The translations under genes were made by a program, and so were the position numbers. Positions 1-6,984 of a stretch of DNA of 25,295 nucleotides are shown here, one piece after another. Where the stretch lies: IMG/VR virus record IMGVR_UViG_3300023179_000473, positions 1 to 25,295 of that record; one strand, written 5' to 3'. This stretch comes from a virus. Position 1 is the first letter of the stretch. Each line of letters opens with the position of its first letter. Below the pieces are notes generated by a model. That model was not told where the DNA came from. It saw only the letters and a list, made by a program, of their open reading frames with translations, and did no database searches.

Positions 1-156
1 GAACCGATAGGCTGGCAGTTGTATAATCCTGTGGGCCGCGAGCATTATCTCGTCCAGATAGCCCTCGACCAGATCGTCGGGCTCCTCCTGCAACACGTCG
101 CGGATGATGATGGCCGCGACACGTCGTGGCAGGCCTTCAATGTCTGGTATGGTCAT
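1..156 (-). CDS. Hypothetical small acidic protein (partial, runs off the left edge)
   Basis: The first 52 codons of a minus-strand gene are visible, beginning MTIPDIEGLPRRV and then an acidic helix-like stretch (QEEPDDLVEGYLDEIM). A GGAGG Shine-Dalgarno lies about 10 bases upstream of the ATG. It follows ninB after a gap of about 30 bases and so is probably the next gene of the same recombination operon. I do not recognise the family, and the C-terminus is outside the window. Confidence 0.55.
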   Translation of the reverse strand, partial: MTIPDIEGLPRRVAAIIIRDVLQEEPDDLVEGYLDEIMLAAHRIIQLPAYRF

Positions 157-187
157 ATGGCCTAATCCTCCAAGGGTAATGGGTGGG

Positions 188-577
188 TCATGCTGCTTGC
201 TCCTGTTCCAGTGCGATCCCCTCGCGAGCGGCGAAGGCATGGATCAATTCGAGAAGGTCGGAAAACTCGGCCTTGGTCATGGTGGACGTTCTGGCGCCCA
301 GGCTGACAAACCCGTTGCCGTCAAGGTTAGGAACCATCCGCAATTCTCGCTTGAGACCTGCCGTGAGGAGGTCCTTCCAGTCTTCCGGCGAGAGGGTCTG
401 GCCGTGCCATTTGACCTGCTCCGACAGGGCGGTCAGGTAGACCCACATGATCCTGTTTTGGCTGTCGGAGCGGACGGGCTCGGCAATCTCGACCCGGTGG
501 CCGTCTGGGGCATTGTCGATCCATTGCCGGATCAGGGCGCGGGTGCCCTTGTGCAGGATGAAGGCGCGGCGGCTCAT
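188..577 (-). CDS. ninB: NinB/Orf-type recombination mediator
   Basis: A 129-residue protein matching the phage lambda NinB (Orf) family by eye. It has the family pattern SQNRIMW, then QVKWHGQTLSPEDWK, then VPNLDGNGFVSLG, then STMTKAEFSDLLELIHAF. NinB binds single-stranded DNA and SSB and helps load an annealing protein, replacing RecFOR functions in phage recombination. The start at MSRRAFIL was chosen because its ATG forms an ATGA overlap with the upstream gene and matches the family N-terminus; a longer in-frame extension only reads through the upstream gene. It sits two genes after an Erf annealing protein, which supports a recombination module. Assignment is strong from the motif pattern; function here is inferred from the family. 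Confidence 0.88.
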   Translation of the reverse strand: MSRRAFILHKGTRALIRQWIDNAPDGHRVEIAEPVRSDSQNRIMWVYLTALSEQVKWHGQTLSPEDWKDLLTAGLKRELRMVPNLDGNGFVSLGARTSTMTKAEFSDLLELIHAFAAREGIALEQEQAA

Positions 578-1287
578 ATCGCGCGGCGCTCCTCGACGAC
601 AACAAAGCCCGGCAGGGTGCGCTTGCCGTTCTGCACGTCCGTCGTGGCCAGCGACAGAAAAAACGCCTCGCAAGCCTCGCGGTTGGTCTGCCAGTAGTGC
701 CGGGCTGCCTCCACCCCATCGACCAGCTCGGGCCGGAAATAGGACCGCAGGCCCGTTCCCGTGGTCGCGGCCTTGTCTGCCTTGCTCGCAGCCTTCGCGG
801 CTTGTTCCGCTTCCTTCACGGCATGCTCGGCGCGCTCTCGGGCCACAAGGTCATCGGCGGCTCTGGATAGTGCAGCGGCCTCCACAGCCTTTGCAGTGGC
901 TTCCTCGCGGGCCTTGCGGGCCTCCTCCTGGCGGATGCGTTCCTGTTCCTGCCTCCAAGGGGCTAGAGCGGCCTTGCAAGCCTCAATAGCCCGGACGGTC
1001 ATTCCCTTGACGGCCTTCGTGTCGCTGATCAGTGGGGCATAGCGCGCTTGCACCTCGGCCTTGCCTTCGTCAAACGGGCGGGCCTCCTCTTTGCGCGCAT
1101 TGTCTGCGGCCTTTTCGGCCTGGCGGATCATGTCCAGCAGGCTTTCAAGCGCGTCGGCCTGTAGCTGGTTGGTGATTGGCTCGCCGTCCAGCCAATTCCG
1201 CGCCTCAAGATACAGGTCTTCGATGTTGACCTTGACGGCTTCAAAAGGGCTTTGCGGCGGGTTGTTGTGTCCAATCGCGGCGCTCAT
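574..1287 (-). CDS. Coiled-coil phage protein between Erf and NinB
   Basis: A 237-residue protein starting MSAAIGHNNPP. Residues about 50-190 are a long, Ala/Glu/Lys/Arg-rich helical stretch with strong coiled-coil character (for example RQEQERIRQEEARKAREEA). The C-terminal about 45 residues look globular (LRSYFRPELVDG, then a segment ending GFVVVEERRAI). It overlaps erf upstream and ninB downstream by 4 bases (ATGA), so it is probably translationally coupled to both. Proteins of this look are common beside phage annealing proteins, but I know of no assigned activity; a structural or DNA-binding accessory role in recombination is inference from position. The start was chosen by the overlap and because an earlier in-frame ATG only reads through erf. 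Confidence 0.75.
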   Translation of the reverse strand: MSAAIGHNNPPQSPFEAVKVNIEDLYLEARNWLDGEPITNQLQADALESLLDMIRQAEKAADNARKEEARPFDEGKAEVQARYAPLISDTKAVKGMTVRAIEACKAALAPWRQEQERIRQEEARKAREEATAKAVEAAALSRAADDLVARERAEHAVKEAEQAAKAASKADKAATTGTGLRSYFRPELVDGVEAARHYWQTNREACEAFFLSLATTDVQNGKRTLPGFVVVEERRAI

Positions 1288-1916
1288 TCGAAAATCTCCC
1301 GCGCGACGTTGCGTTGACCAAGCGCCATCTTGTGCGCCTGGACTGCCGCTCTGATCTGTGCGCGGTCGCTGTCGCAATACTGCCGGATGGCGTCACCATT
1401 GGCTGTCAGCCACCCTTCAAGAGCCTCCGGGCTATCACAGAGGCCGATTGCCATCTTGGCGGCTGATACGGCTGCGGGGCTACCCTCTGGGGCCTTGGGG
1501 GCCGGTTTCTGGTTGTTGGCGGGCGGTCCTGACGCGGCGTTGCCGTCGTCGTCTTCTGGCGCCACCCCGGCAACCGCCAGGAGCGAATAGCGCCGCCCGT
1601 ATGTAATGGCCGAACCAATTCCTTGTGGATCAATTTTGGAAGGGCGCAGGCGCAGGTCAGACGTGACGGTCGCGCCGCTCTCATGCAGCAGCGTTGTGGT
1701 AATGGTGACCATTTCGCCATCGAACGCAGGCGACTGCAAAACCGCAATCCCGGCCTTGTTCATGGCCGGAACAATCGCAGCCACGACCGTTGCGAGGTCG
1801 GCGTATTTCGAGCCTTTGAACCCGCCGTTTTCGTTATCCTTTTTGATGGCCTCTATCGTGCCTTGGGCAGTGATAAACGCCTTCGCAAAGGCGCTTCTGT
1901 CTCCGTCGAATTGCAT
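1284..1916 (-). CDS. erf: Erf-family single-strand DNA annealing protein
   Basis: A 210-residue protein of the Erf superfamily (P22 Erf), ring-forming recombinases that anneal complementary single strands and can circularise phage genomes. The N-terminal core shows the family pattern: AFITAQGTIEAIKKDNEN, KGSKYADLATVVAAIVPAMNKAGIAVLQ, TTTLLHESGATVTSDLRL, and GSAITYGRRYSLLAVAGVAPEDDDGN near residue 110-135. A Pro/Ala-rich linker follows, then a short helical C-terminal domain. Two ATGs lie 6 bases apart. The inner one (1916) is preferred because AAGGA sits 7 bases upstream of it, whereas it is only one base from the outer ATG (1922). It is followed by the coiled-coil protein and NinB in one coupled minus-strand operon. 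Confidence 0.9.
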   Translation of the reverse strand: MQFDGDRSAFAKAFITAQGTIEAIKKDNENGGFKGSKYADLATVVAAIVPAMNKAGIAVLQSPAFDGEMVTITTTLLHESGATVTSDLRLRPSKIDPQGIGSAITYGRRYSLLAVAGVAPEDDDGNAASGPPANNQKPAPKAPEGSPAAVSAAKMAIGLCDSPEALEGWLTANGDAIRQYCDSDRAQIRAAVQAHKMALGQRNVAREIFE

Positions 1917-1926
1917 GGTCATGTCC

Positions 1927-2085
1927 TTAAAATGCCAGCCACAGGCCAGCGCACAGCATGGCAATGGCGGCGGTGTAGACAATAAAGCCAATGAAGGCCT
2001 TGACGATTGGAAGTGGCTTGGCGGGGAACTGCTGAACCAGCCGCACGAACGCCTTTTCCTCGGGTGAAAGGTCAGCCTCGGTCAT
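1927..2085 (-). CDS. 52-residue single-pass membrane protein
   Basis: A short gene of 53 codons including the stop. The product starts MTEADLSPEEKAFVRLVQQF, a charged N-terminal helix. From residue about 25 to the end it is hydrophobic (AFIGFIVYTAAIAMLCAG and beyond), a good single transmembrane segment ending at the C-terminus. Its ATG overlaps the stop of the upstream zinc-ribbon gene (ATGA) and its stop lies close to the erf start, so the spacing fits a real gene in the operon. No family is recognised; inner-membrane location is inferred from hydrophobicity. Confidence 0.65.
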   Translation of the reverse strand: MTEADLSPEEKAFVRLVQQFPAKPLPIVKAFIGFIVYTAAIAMLCAGLWLAF

Positions 2086-2258
2086 GCAAACCACTCCGCA
2101 TCATCGTCGTCTGTCTCAGCCTCGAAACAATCGTCACAGACCAGCCGGCCTGTCGTCTCAAAAGCCTCGACGTTGGGGCTGTAGTGGGTTTCGCCGCAAT
2201 CCCGGCAGGCCAGAGCCAGCCGGGGAGCGTCAGGAAAATGATAGACATTCGCGCTCAT
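2082..2258 (-). CDS. 58-residue zinc-ribbon protein
   Basis: A small protein starting MSANVYHFPDAPRLAL. It holds two CxxC knuckles, CRDC at residues 18-21 and CDDC at residues 41-44, separated by 19 residues: a typical Cys4 zinc ribbon. The C-terminal tail is acidic (EAETDDDDAEW). Start and stop both form ATGA overlaps with neighbours, which supports translation. Zinc ribbons of this size in phages can bind nucleic acid or a host protein; the partner cannot be told from sequence. Confidence 0.65.
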   Translation of the reverse strand: MSANVYHFPDAPRLALACRDCGETHYSPNVEAFETTGRLVCDDCFEAETDDDDAEWFA

Positions 2259-2518
2259 GACGTCATTTGCTCCGCCGCTTCATCAGCAAACAGGGCCTCA
2301 ATCATGGCCACTTGTTCCGGGGTCAGGTCAAACTTGACGGTGCGGGTGGTCTTAACCAACTGACCGTCCTTCAGCTTGTAGTCTGTAATATCGAACTTGG
2401 CGCCTTCCAGCACCACGTCTTCCCATCCGCCCGCATAGCCAACGTCAGGCTCTGCGCCGCTGTAGGAACCGGACCATTCCAGCTCCAATTCAATGGAGGT
2501 GTGCGCGGTGCCGCTCAT
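2255..2518 (-). CDS. Hypothetical phage protein, 87 aa
   Basis: Starts MSGTAHTSIELELEWSGSY, a beta-rich stretch with alternating polar and hydrophobic residues, and ends with a helix-like segment FDLTPEQVAMIEALFADEAA. No known domain is recognised. It overlaps the gene on each side by 4 bases (ATGA at both ends), which fixes both its start and its place in the operon. Function unknown. Confidence 0.65.
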   Translation of the reverse strand: MSGTAHTSIELELEWSGSYSGAEPDVGYAGGWEDVVLEGAKFDITDYKLKDGQLVKTTRTVKFDLTPEQVAMIEALFADEAAEQMTS

Positions 2519-2727
2519 GCTGCACACAGCCATTGAGCCACGCGGATCGACGCCCATTCGCGGCTGTCGGTCTCATCGTAGGACATGCCGGCCTTGACGC
2601 AGAGGTCCAGCAGGACGTTCTCCGCGCGGATTGCGGCGGTCACGTTGTCAAACGTCAGGCCGGATGACAGGGCAATCCTGGCCCGCGTATCCGCGTCCAG
2701 AGCGGTGGAAAGGTGTTCAAGGTTCAT
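2515..2727 (-). CDS. Hypothetical protein, 70 aa, first gene of the left operon
   Basis: Starts MNLEHLSTALDADTRARIAL; the rest is predicted mostly helical, ending REWASIRVAQWLCAA. The ATG at 2727 was chosen because a GGGAG Shine-Dalgarno precedes it at good spacing; longer in-frame versions would run through the divergent control region. It is the first gene after the control region and therefore a candidate early product. No family recognised. Confidence 0.6.
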   Translation of the reverse strand: MNLEHLSTALDADTRARIALSSGLTFDNVTAAIRAENVLLDLCVKAGMSYDETDSREWASIRVAQWLCAA

Positions 2728-2863
2728 TGCGCTTCTCCCGTTGCGATGACCCATAGAACGCGCTAATTCGCATCCGGTCAAGTGCAATTCACACGGCGCA
2801 ATGGCGAAAATTCCGTGCCATCTGCCCTTGACCAACCGTCTTTCATATGTGCAGGTTGAGGTC
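2728..2863. promoter_or_regulatory. Divergent control region between the left and right early operons
   Basis: 136 bases separate the minus-strand recombination operon from the plus-strand replication operon, whose first gene encodes a small Cro-like protein. Two inverted copies of a TTGACC element are visible: CTTGACC on the plus strand at 2827-2833 and its reverse complement GGTCAAG at 2776-2782, extended as TGC(C/A)CTTGACC. They could be back-to-back -35 elements or operator half-sites. For the minus strand, TTCTAT lies 17 bases downstream of TTGACC. No strong -10 was found for the plus strand at 17-bp spacing; ATATGT lies nearer, as in some alphaproteobacterial promoters. This is inference from layout. 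Confidence 0.4.
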
Positions 2864-3052
2864 ATGCGAACCCATAGAGACATCATCGAGGCGGCGGGCG
2901 GCTATCAATTGTTTGCCGCGAAACTGGCCCTGCCAGCCGAACGCGTGCGGTTCTGGCATCGACGCAACAGCATCCCAGCGGAGGCGTGGTTGGCTATTTC
3001 AAGCCGGCGCTTGTGTTCGCTGAAAGAACTAGCCTCGGCGGTGGCGGCATGA
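2864..3052 (+). CDS. Small Cro/YdaS-like DNA-binding regulator
   Basis: A 62-residue protein starting MRTHRDIIEAAGGYQLFAAK. The pattern DIIEAAGG-x-x-x-FAAKLALPAERVRFWHRRNSIPAEAW resembles the YdaS/carph-isopro helix-turn-helix group, short Cro-like repressors of phages. The second and third helices (about residues 15-38) would form the HTH, with the recognition helix near ERVRFWHRR. The start at MRTHRD was preferred over an upstream ATG at 2801 because the family begins here and an AGG-rich Shine-Dalgarno precedes it. Being first gene after the divergent control region suggests it regulates one or both early promoters. Its stop overlaps the next ATG. Confidence 0.72.
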   Translation: MRTHRDIIEAAGGYQLFAAKLALPAERVRFWHRRNSIPAEAWLAISSRRLCSLKELASAVAA

Positions 3053-3210
3053 CCACGCTGCCCCTTCTCGACATCATTCGCCGCGAAGAGATTAACCGCA
3101 TCCAACGCGAGCGCGTGGCCCTATTGCCTCGCCAGTTCGGACGCCCGGACAATCGGCGGCGGATGGCTGAATTGACGCATCAACAGTTACGGGAGGAATT
3201 GAAACGATGA
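3049..3210 (+). CDS. Hypothetical basic protein, 53 aa
   Basis: Starts MTTLPLLDIIRREEINRIQ; highly charged and helical, ending LTHQQLREELKR. Start and stop overlap both neighbours by 4 bases (ATGA), so it is coupled between the Cro-like gene and the helicase. It resembles a short coiled-coil or helicase accessory peptide only in general composition; no family recognised. Confidence 0.6.
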   Translation: MTTLPLLDIIRREEINRIQRERVALLPRQFGRPDNRRRMAELTHQQLREELKR

Positions 3211-4613
3211 GCGGGATTGAACAATACCGCGCGATGATCCAGGCCAAGCGGATTGCGTTTGTTCCTCGGGGCATGGAGGACATTCCGCCGCTCAATTCGG
3301 CGCTAAAGGACCATCAGCGGCACTCGGTGGAATTTGCGCTTAAAGCCGGATGCGCCGCGCTCTTCCTAGATACGGGCCTCGGCAAGACGCTGTGCGCGCT
3401 GGAATGGGGCCGGGTGGTGGTCGAGCGCACAGGTCGGCCTGTGCTTATGTTGGCGCCGCTCGCCGTCGCCGCGCAACACGAGCGCGAGGCGGTCAAGTTC
3501 GGCATCGACGCCAAGGCCATTCGCGAGCCGGAACAGATTGGCGAAGCGCGCATCTACATCACCAACTATGACAGGCTGGGCAAGTTCGATCCGTCGTTGT
3601 TTTCCGGGGTCATCCTCGACGAAAGCAGCATTTTAAAATCCTTCACGGGATCGACCACGCGGGCGCTTATGGAGGCGTTTCGAGATACGCCGTTTCGCCT
3701 GTGTTGTTCGGCAACGCCGGCGCCAAACGACCACATGGAACTAGGCCAGCATTGCCAATTCCTTGGCGTGATGAACTCCAACGAAATGCTGGCCCGCTGG
3801 TTTATTGCTGATCAAAAAAACATGGGCCGCTATCGGATCAAACATCCGGCTAAGGCGTCATTCTGGGAATGGGTGGCGAGCTGGGCGCGGTGCGTTTCCA
3901 AGCCCTCCGACCTGGGGTTTGACGACGCCGGCTATGATCTGCCGGACCTGATCATGAAGCGCCACATCGTCGCGGCGGATCGGTCGATCAACGCCGGCGA
4001 AGAGCGCGACGGACAAGCCCTGCTGTTTCGGATGCCTGACACCTCGGCAACATCCATCCATCGTGAGAAGCGGCTGACGATTGAGGCAAGGGCCGAAGTC
4101 ATCGCCGGCCTGGTCGCCAATGAGCCCGGCGAGCCGTGGCTGATCTGGTGCGACACGGACTATGAGGCGGACGCTTTGACGGACCTCATACCGGCGGCAA
4201 TCGAGGTTCGCGGCTCTATGAGCCCGGAAGTCAAAGAGCAGCGTCTAACGGCCTTTGCGACGGGTCAGGCGCGCATTTTGATCACCAAGCCGTCGATCGC
4301 TGGCCAGGGTCTGAATTTACAGCACTGCGCCCGCATGGCGTTTGTCGGCCTCTCGTTTTCGTACGAGGCATTTTATCAGGCAGTTCGGCGCTGCCATCGG
4401 TTCGGCCAAGTTCGATCGGTTCAAGTACATGTGGCTTGCGCCGATACCGAGGAATCGGTGTGGCAAGTCGTCAACCGCAAGAGCGGCGACCACGAGGGCA
4501 TGAAGCGCGAAATGAGCGCGGCCATGCGGCGGTCAATTTCAACATCGGAAGTCTTGCAGGTTTATCGCCCGGCGAAGCTGGCGGCGCTTCCTGCATTTTT
4601 GGGAGCGGCGTGA
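3207..4613 (+). CDS. SNF2/superfamily 2 DNA helicase-translocase
   Basis: 468 residues with a full set of SF2 motifs. Motif I is TGLGKT at about 56-61. Motif II is LDESS at about 137-141, a DEXX variant frequent in phage SNF2-like helicases. Motif III is CSATPAPND at about 167-175, motif V GQGLNLQ near 366 and motif VI RRCHRFGQ near 394, holding the arginine finger. Such proteins use ATP to move along or unwind double-stranded DNA; in phages they sit in replication and repair operons. Its ATG overlaps the previous stop and its TGA overlaps the methyltransferase ATG (TGATG). Coupling to a DNA methyltransferase resembles restriction-modification gene pairs, but no restriction nuclease domain is seen in this protein. 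Confidence 0.88.
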   Translation: MSGIEQYRAMIQAKRIAFVPRGMEDIPPLNSALKDHQRHSVEFALKAGCAALFLDTGLGKTLCALEWGRVVVERTGRPVLMLAPLAVAAQHEREAVKFGIDAKAIREPEQIGEARIYITNYDRLGKFDPSLFSGVILDESSILKSFTGSTTRALMEAFRDTPFRLCCSATPAPNDHMELGQHCQFLGVMNSNEMLARWFIADQKNMGRYRIKHPAKASFWEWVASWARCVSKPSDLGFDDAGYDLPDLIMKRHIVAADRSINAGEERDGQALLFRMPDTSATSIHREKRLTIEARAEVIAGLVANEPGEPWLIWCDTDYEADALTDLIPAAIEVRGSMSPEVKEQRLTAFATGQARILITKPSIAGQGLNLQHCARMAFVGLSFSYEAFYQAVRRCHRFGQVRSVQVHVACADTEESVWQVVNRKSGDHEGMKREMSAAMRRSISTSEVLQVYRPAKLAALPAFLGAA

Positions 4614-5638
4614 TGGAAGTATTGGATCAACACATCGGCGAGCGGTTCGCAGCCTATAATGCGGACACCGTGGAATTTACGGCCGAGATGCCGGACAGCT
4701 CGATCGACATTAGCGTCTACAGCCCGCCGTTTTCGTCGCTCTACATCTACTCTGAGAGCGAGCGGGATATGGGCAATGTCAGCTCGGATGAGGAATTTCA
4801 GGCGTTCTATAAAGTGCTCCTGAAGGACCTTCACCGCGTCACCAAGCCTGGGCGACTGTCCTGCGTTCACGTCAAGGATTTGGTTTATTATTCCAACGCC
4901 AGCGAGGACGGATCGCGCGGGCTGCGGGACTTCACCGGCGCCTGCATTCAGTCGCACATCGAGGCCGGCTGGGCCTTTCATAGTCGGGTGACGATCTGGC
5001 GCTGCCCAGTCAAGGAAATGACAAAGAGCAAGCCGGACGGGCTGCTTTACAAGAACTTCAGGACAGACAGCGGGCGTAATCGCGTAGGACTGCCTGAATA
5101 TATCCTAGTGTTCCGCAAGTGGGCGGAAGGCATGGATGAAAACCCGATCAATCACGTTCCTGGGCTCTGGCCTGAATGGGCGGGTGCTGGGGCGGCGTTT
5201 GTGAATCGGCGCGTTCCGAACCATGACGGATTGTGTGATCCGCTCAAGCTGACGGATGCCAAGATGCGCTCTGATCCGCGCTATGCCGAGGCGCTGGACA
5301 TCTGGCAACAATGGGCCTCGCCGGTCTGGATGGATACGCGCCAGACCGACGTTCTCAATGCCCAGATTGCGCGTGATGATGAGGCAGAGCGCCACCTTTG
5401 CCCAATGCCATTGGACCTGACGGACCGATGCCTGCGTCTGTGGTCAAACGCAAACGATGTTTGCTTTAGCCCTTTTATGGGCGTGGGCTCTGAAGGCTTT
5501 GCAGCGATGCGGGCCGGACGCCGTTTCATCGGCACCGAACTGAAGCCCGCGTATTACCGCCAAGCCGTTAAAAACCTGCTGGAAATGGAAGCGCAGTCTT
5601 CCGGTCCGTCGCTGCTGTCGTTGGCGGGCGCGGCATGA
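4613..5638 (+). CDS. DNA methyltransferase, beta-class N4/N6 type
   Basis: 341 residues. The catalytic motif IV, SPPF, is at residues 37-40, in the N-terminal half. The AdoMet-binding motif I, FMGVGSEGFAAMRAGRRFIG, is near residue 288 at the C-terminus, followed by E-L-K-P-x-Y. The order IV then I defines the beta class of amino-methyltransferases. SPPF rather than DPPY is more common in N4-cytosine enzymes, so m4C is possible but not certain. The central region (about 100-260) would hold the target recognition domain. The ATG at 4613 was chosen because it overlaps the helicase stop; an upstream start would read through the helicase gene. Likely role: self-modification of phage DNA against host restriction. 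Confidence 0.88.
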   Translation: MEVLDQHIGERFAAYNADTVEFTAEMPDSSIDISVYSPPFSSLYIYSESERDMGNVSSDEEFQAFYKVLLKDLHRVTKPGRLSCVHVKDLVYYSNASEDGSRGLRDFTGACIQSHIEAGWAFHSRVTIWRCPVKEMTKSKPDGLLYKNFRTDSGRNRVGLPEYILVFRKWAEGMDENPINHVPGLWPEWAGAGAAFVNRRVPNHDGLCDPLKLTDAKMRSDPRYAEALDIWQQWASPVWMDTRQTDVLNAQIARDDEAERHLCPMPLDLTDRCLRLWSNANDVCFSPFMGVGSEGFAAMRAGRRFIGTELKPAYYRQAVKNLLEMEAQSSGPSLLSLAGAA

Positions 5639-5994
5639 GGGAAAAGGTCGAACCAACCCCTCGCAAGGCCTTCACGCAAAAACAGCGGGCCGAGGCTTTT
5701 TTGAAAGCCGGGGGCCGCTGCGAGCGCTGCCAGACCAAGCTGACCGGAACCTGGGAGTTAGACCATATTATCACCCTTTGGATGGGTGGCGCCCATGACC
5801 CTAGCAACTGGCAATGCCTTTGCGTGGCTTGTCACCGCTGCAACAAAACCCCTGCGGATGCCACTGCAAGGGCCAAGGTCAAGCGCCAGCAGCGCAAGGC
5901 CGATCCGGTAACCCGCAAGCCCTCTCGGATGCAGTCCAGAGGCTTTGACAAAACCAAAACACGCAAATTCAACGGGAAGGTTGAACCACGATGA
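5635..5994 (+). CDS. HNH endonuclease (small, treble-clef type)
   Basis: 119 residues. The HNH fold is seen as a first zinc knuckle CERC (about 27-30), the motif ELDHI at 43-47, a central Asn in DPSNWQCL, and a second knuckle CVACHRC about residues 64-70. The C-terminal about 40 residues are Lys/Arg rich and probably bind DNA. Free HNH proteins in phages serve in packaging, as nickases or as homing enzymes; which applies here is not visible. ATGA overlaps join it to the methyltransferase upstream and the HTH gene downstream. Confidence 0.85.
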   Translation: MREKVEPTPRKAFTQKQRAEAFLKAGGRCERCQTKLTGTWELDHIITLWMGGAHDPSNWQCLCVACHRCNKTPADATARAKVKRQQRKADPVTRKPSRMQSRGFDKTKTRKFNGKVEPR

Positions 5995-6563
5995 ACGAGA
6001 CACAGAAGCTAATCCTTCAGATGCGCGCCGACTGCACAAGCAAGGACGTCATTTTCAAAGCGGTGGGCGGCTCCAGGGAGGCCATGAACAACCTCATCAA
6101 GGATATGGTCGAGGGCCGCGTGGAAAGCCCGGAAGGCCGCTACGATGGCCTGATCCGGCGCTACATGAACGCAGGCAAAGGCCAGCGGGAAACGGCGGAG
6201 CTGATCGGGCTTTCAAACGAGTATGTTTCCGAGCGCGTCAAGTGCATGAAACAGCCGAACGCTTTTCGTCGCAAGCCGCCGTCTTATGACGCACTGGCCA
6301 AAGCTGTTAAAGCGGGCCTGACCAACGTCCAGATTGTCAAGCTGTTCAAGGTGGCCAAAAACACCATCGGCCCGACGATTGCTGCCATTAGGCGTGACCT
6401 GAATATCCGAGGCGTGAGGGCGCCGGCGGAAACCAAAGAGCCGCAGGACGAATATGCAATTGTGAAAAGCTACGATGATTTGCACGTCAAGGCCTGCCTG
6501 GCTCAGGGCGGGTTTGTTTATCGAGAGGTCAGCAATGGCCGGGTGGTCGAGGTGAGGCCATGA
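5991..6563 (+). CDS. Putative HTH DNA-binding protein, 190 aa
   Basis: Starts MNETQKLILQMRADCTSKDV. Two or three helix-turn-helix-like segments follow one another: about 55-85 (GQRETAELIGLSNEYVSERVK) and about 95-125 (ALAKAVKAGLTNVQIVKLFKV, then KNTIGPTIAAIRRDL). Each has the spacing of a simple HTH with a recognition helix. The C-terminal part (YAIVKSYDDLHVKACLAQGGF) looks like a small separate domain. This suggests a repeat-type DNA-binding protein, perhaps a transcription or replication regulator. It is coupled by ATGA overlaps to the HNH gene and to the DnaA-like gene. No precise family recognised. Confidence 0.65.
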   Translation: MNETQKLILQMRADCTSKDVIFKAVGGSREAMNNLIKDMVEGRVESPEGRYDGLIRRYMNAGKGQRETAELIGLSNEYVSERVKCMKQPNAFRRKPPSYDALAKAVKAGLTNVQIVKLFKVAKNTIGPTIAAIRRDLNIRGVRAPAETKEPQDEYAIVKSYDDLHVKACLAQGGFVYREVSNGRVVEVRP

Positions 6564-6919
6564 AAGTTTTAAGCCTGTGGAAGGGCGAAATTTTGATTGC
6601 GTGCAAGACTATGAACCAGATTGGCGCGCTTGTGGCAGAAAATCACAACCTGACAGTCAAGGACTTGAAGGGCCAATCTCGGCTTAGGCCTATCGTTGCA
6701 GCCCGCCAGGAGGCAATGTGGCTGATGGCCGAGCAAATAAGACCTAGTGGCTCTCCGCGTTATACCAACGCCCAGATCGGCGAATGGTTTAACCGGGACC
6801 ACACGACGGTTATTCACGGGCGGCGGGCTCATGCAAAGCGAGCCGGCCTTGATCCTGGCTGGCGTGGACGGCACGCAGAGGCCGTCAACTGTTTTGATAA
6901 TTCCGAAACTGTGGCATAA
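6560..6919 (+). CDS. Stand-alone DnaA domain IV-like protein
   Basis: 119 residues whose core is the DNA-binding domain of the bacterial initiator DnaA. It shows VAENHNLTVKDLKGQSR at about 25-41, RPIVAARQEAMWLMAEQ at 43-59, and the family signature DHTTVIHGRR at 80-89. In DnaA this domain recognises 9-bp DnaA boxes; here there is no AAA+ ATPase domain before it, only about 20 N-terminal residues. It might block or redirect host DnaA, or act as a phage DNA-binding regulator. It is four codons-wide coupled to the HTH gene (ATGA, with GAGG 7 bases upstream of the ATG) and lies just before a replication initiator-like gene. Confidence 0.82.
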   Translation: MKVLSLWKGEILIACKTMNQIGALVAENHNLTVKDLKGQSRLRPIVAARQEAMWLMAEQIRPSGSPRYTNAQIGEWFNRDHTTVIHGRRAHAKRAGLDPGWRGRHAEAVNCFDNSETVA

Positions 6920-6924
6920 AGGGC

Positions 6925-6959
6925 GGGCGGGGTGATGTTGACAGCATCGGTCCCCGCCC
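6925..6959 (+). terminator. Strong hairpin after the DnaA-like gene (no U-tract)
   Basis: GGGCGGGG (6925-6932) pairs with CCCCGCCC (6952-6959), and inside the loop GATGT can pair with GCATC around TGACA, giving a two-part stem. It lies in the 65-base gap between the DnaA-like and HNH genes. No run of T follows, so it may be a weak or Rho-assisted terminator, an RNA processing site or a transcript-stabilising structure. The loop carries TTGACA, a perfect -35 sequence, but no matching -10 was seen. Confidence 0.45.
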
Positions 6960-6984
6960 TATCAACCGGCTATGCGAGAGCCAG

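Noticed and set aside
447-2363. Several long plus-strand frames opposite the left operon
   Set aside because: They mirror well-supported minus-strand genes (NinB, coiled-coil, Erf); composition is Arg/Ser/Pro-rich shadow sequence without domains or ribosome sites.
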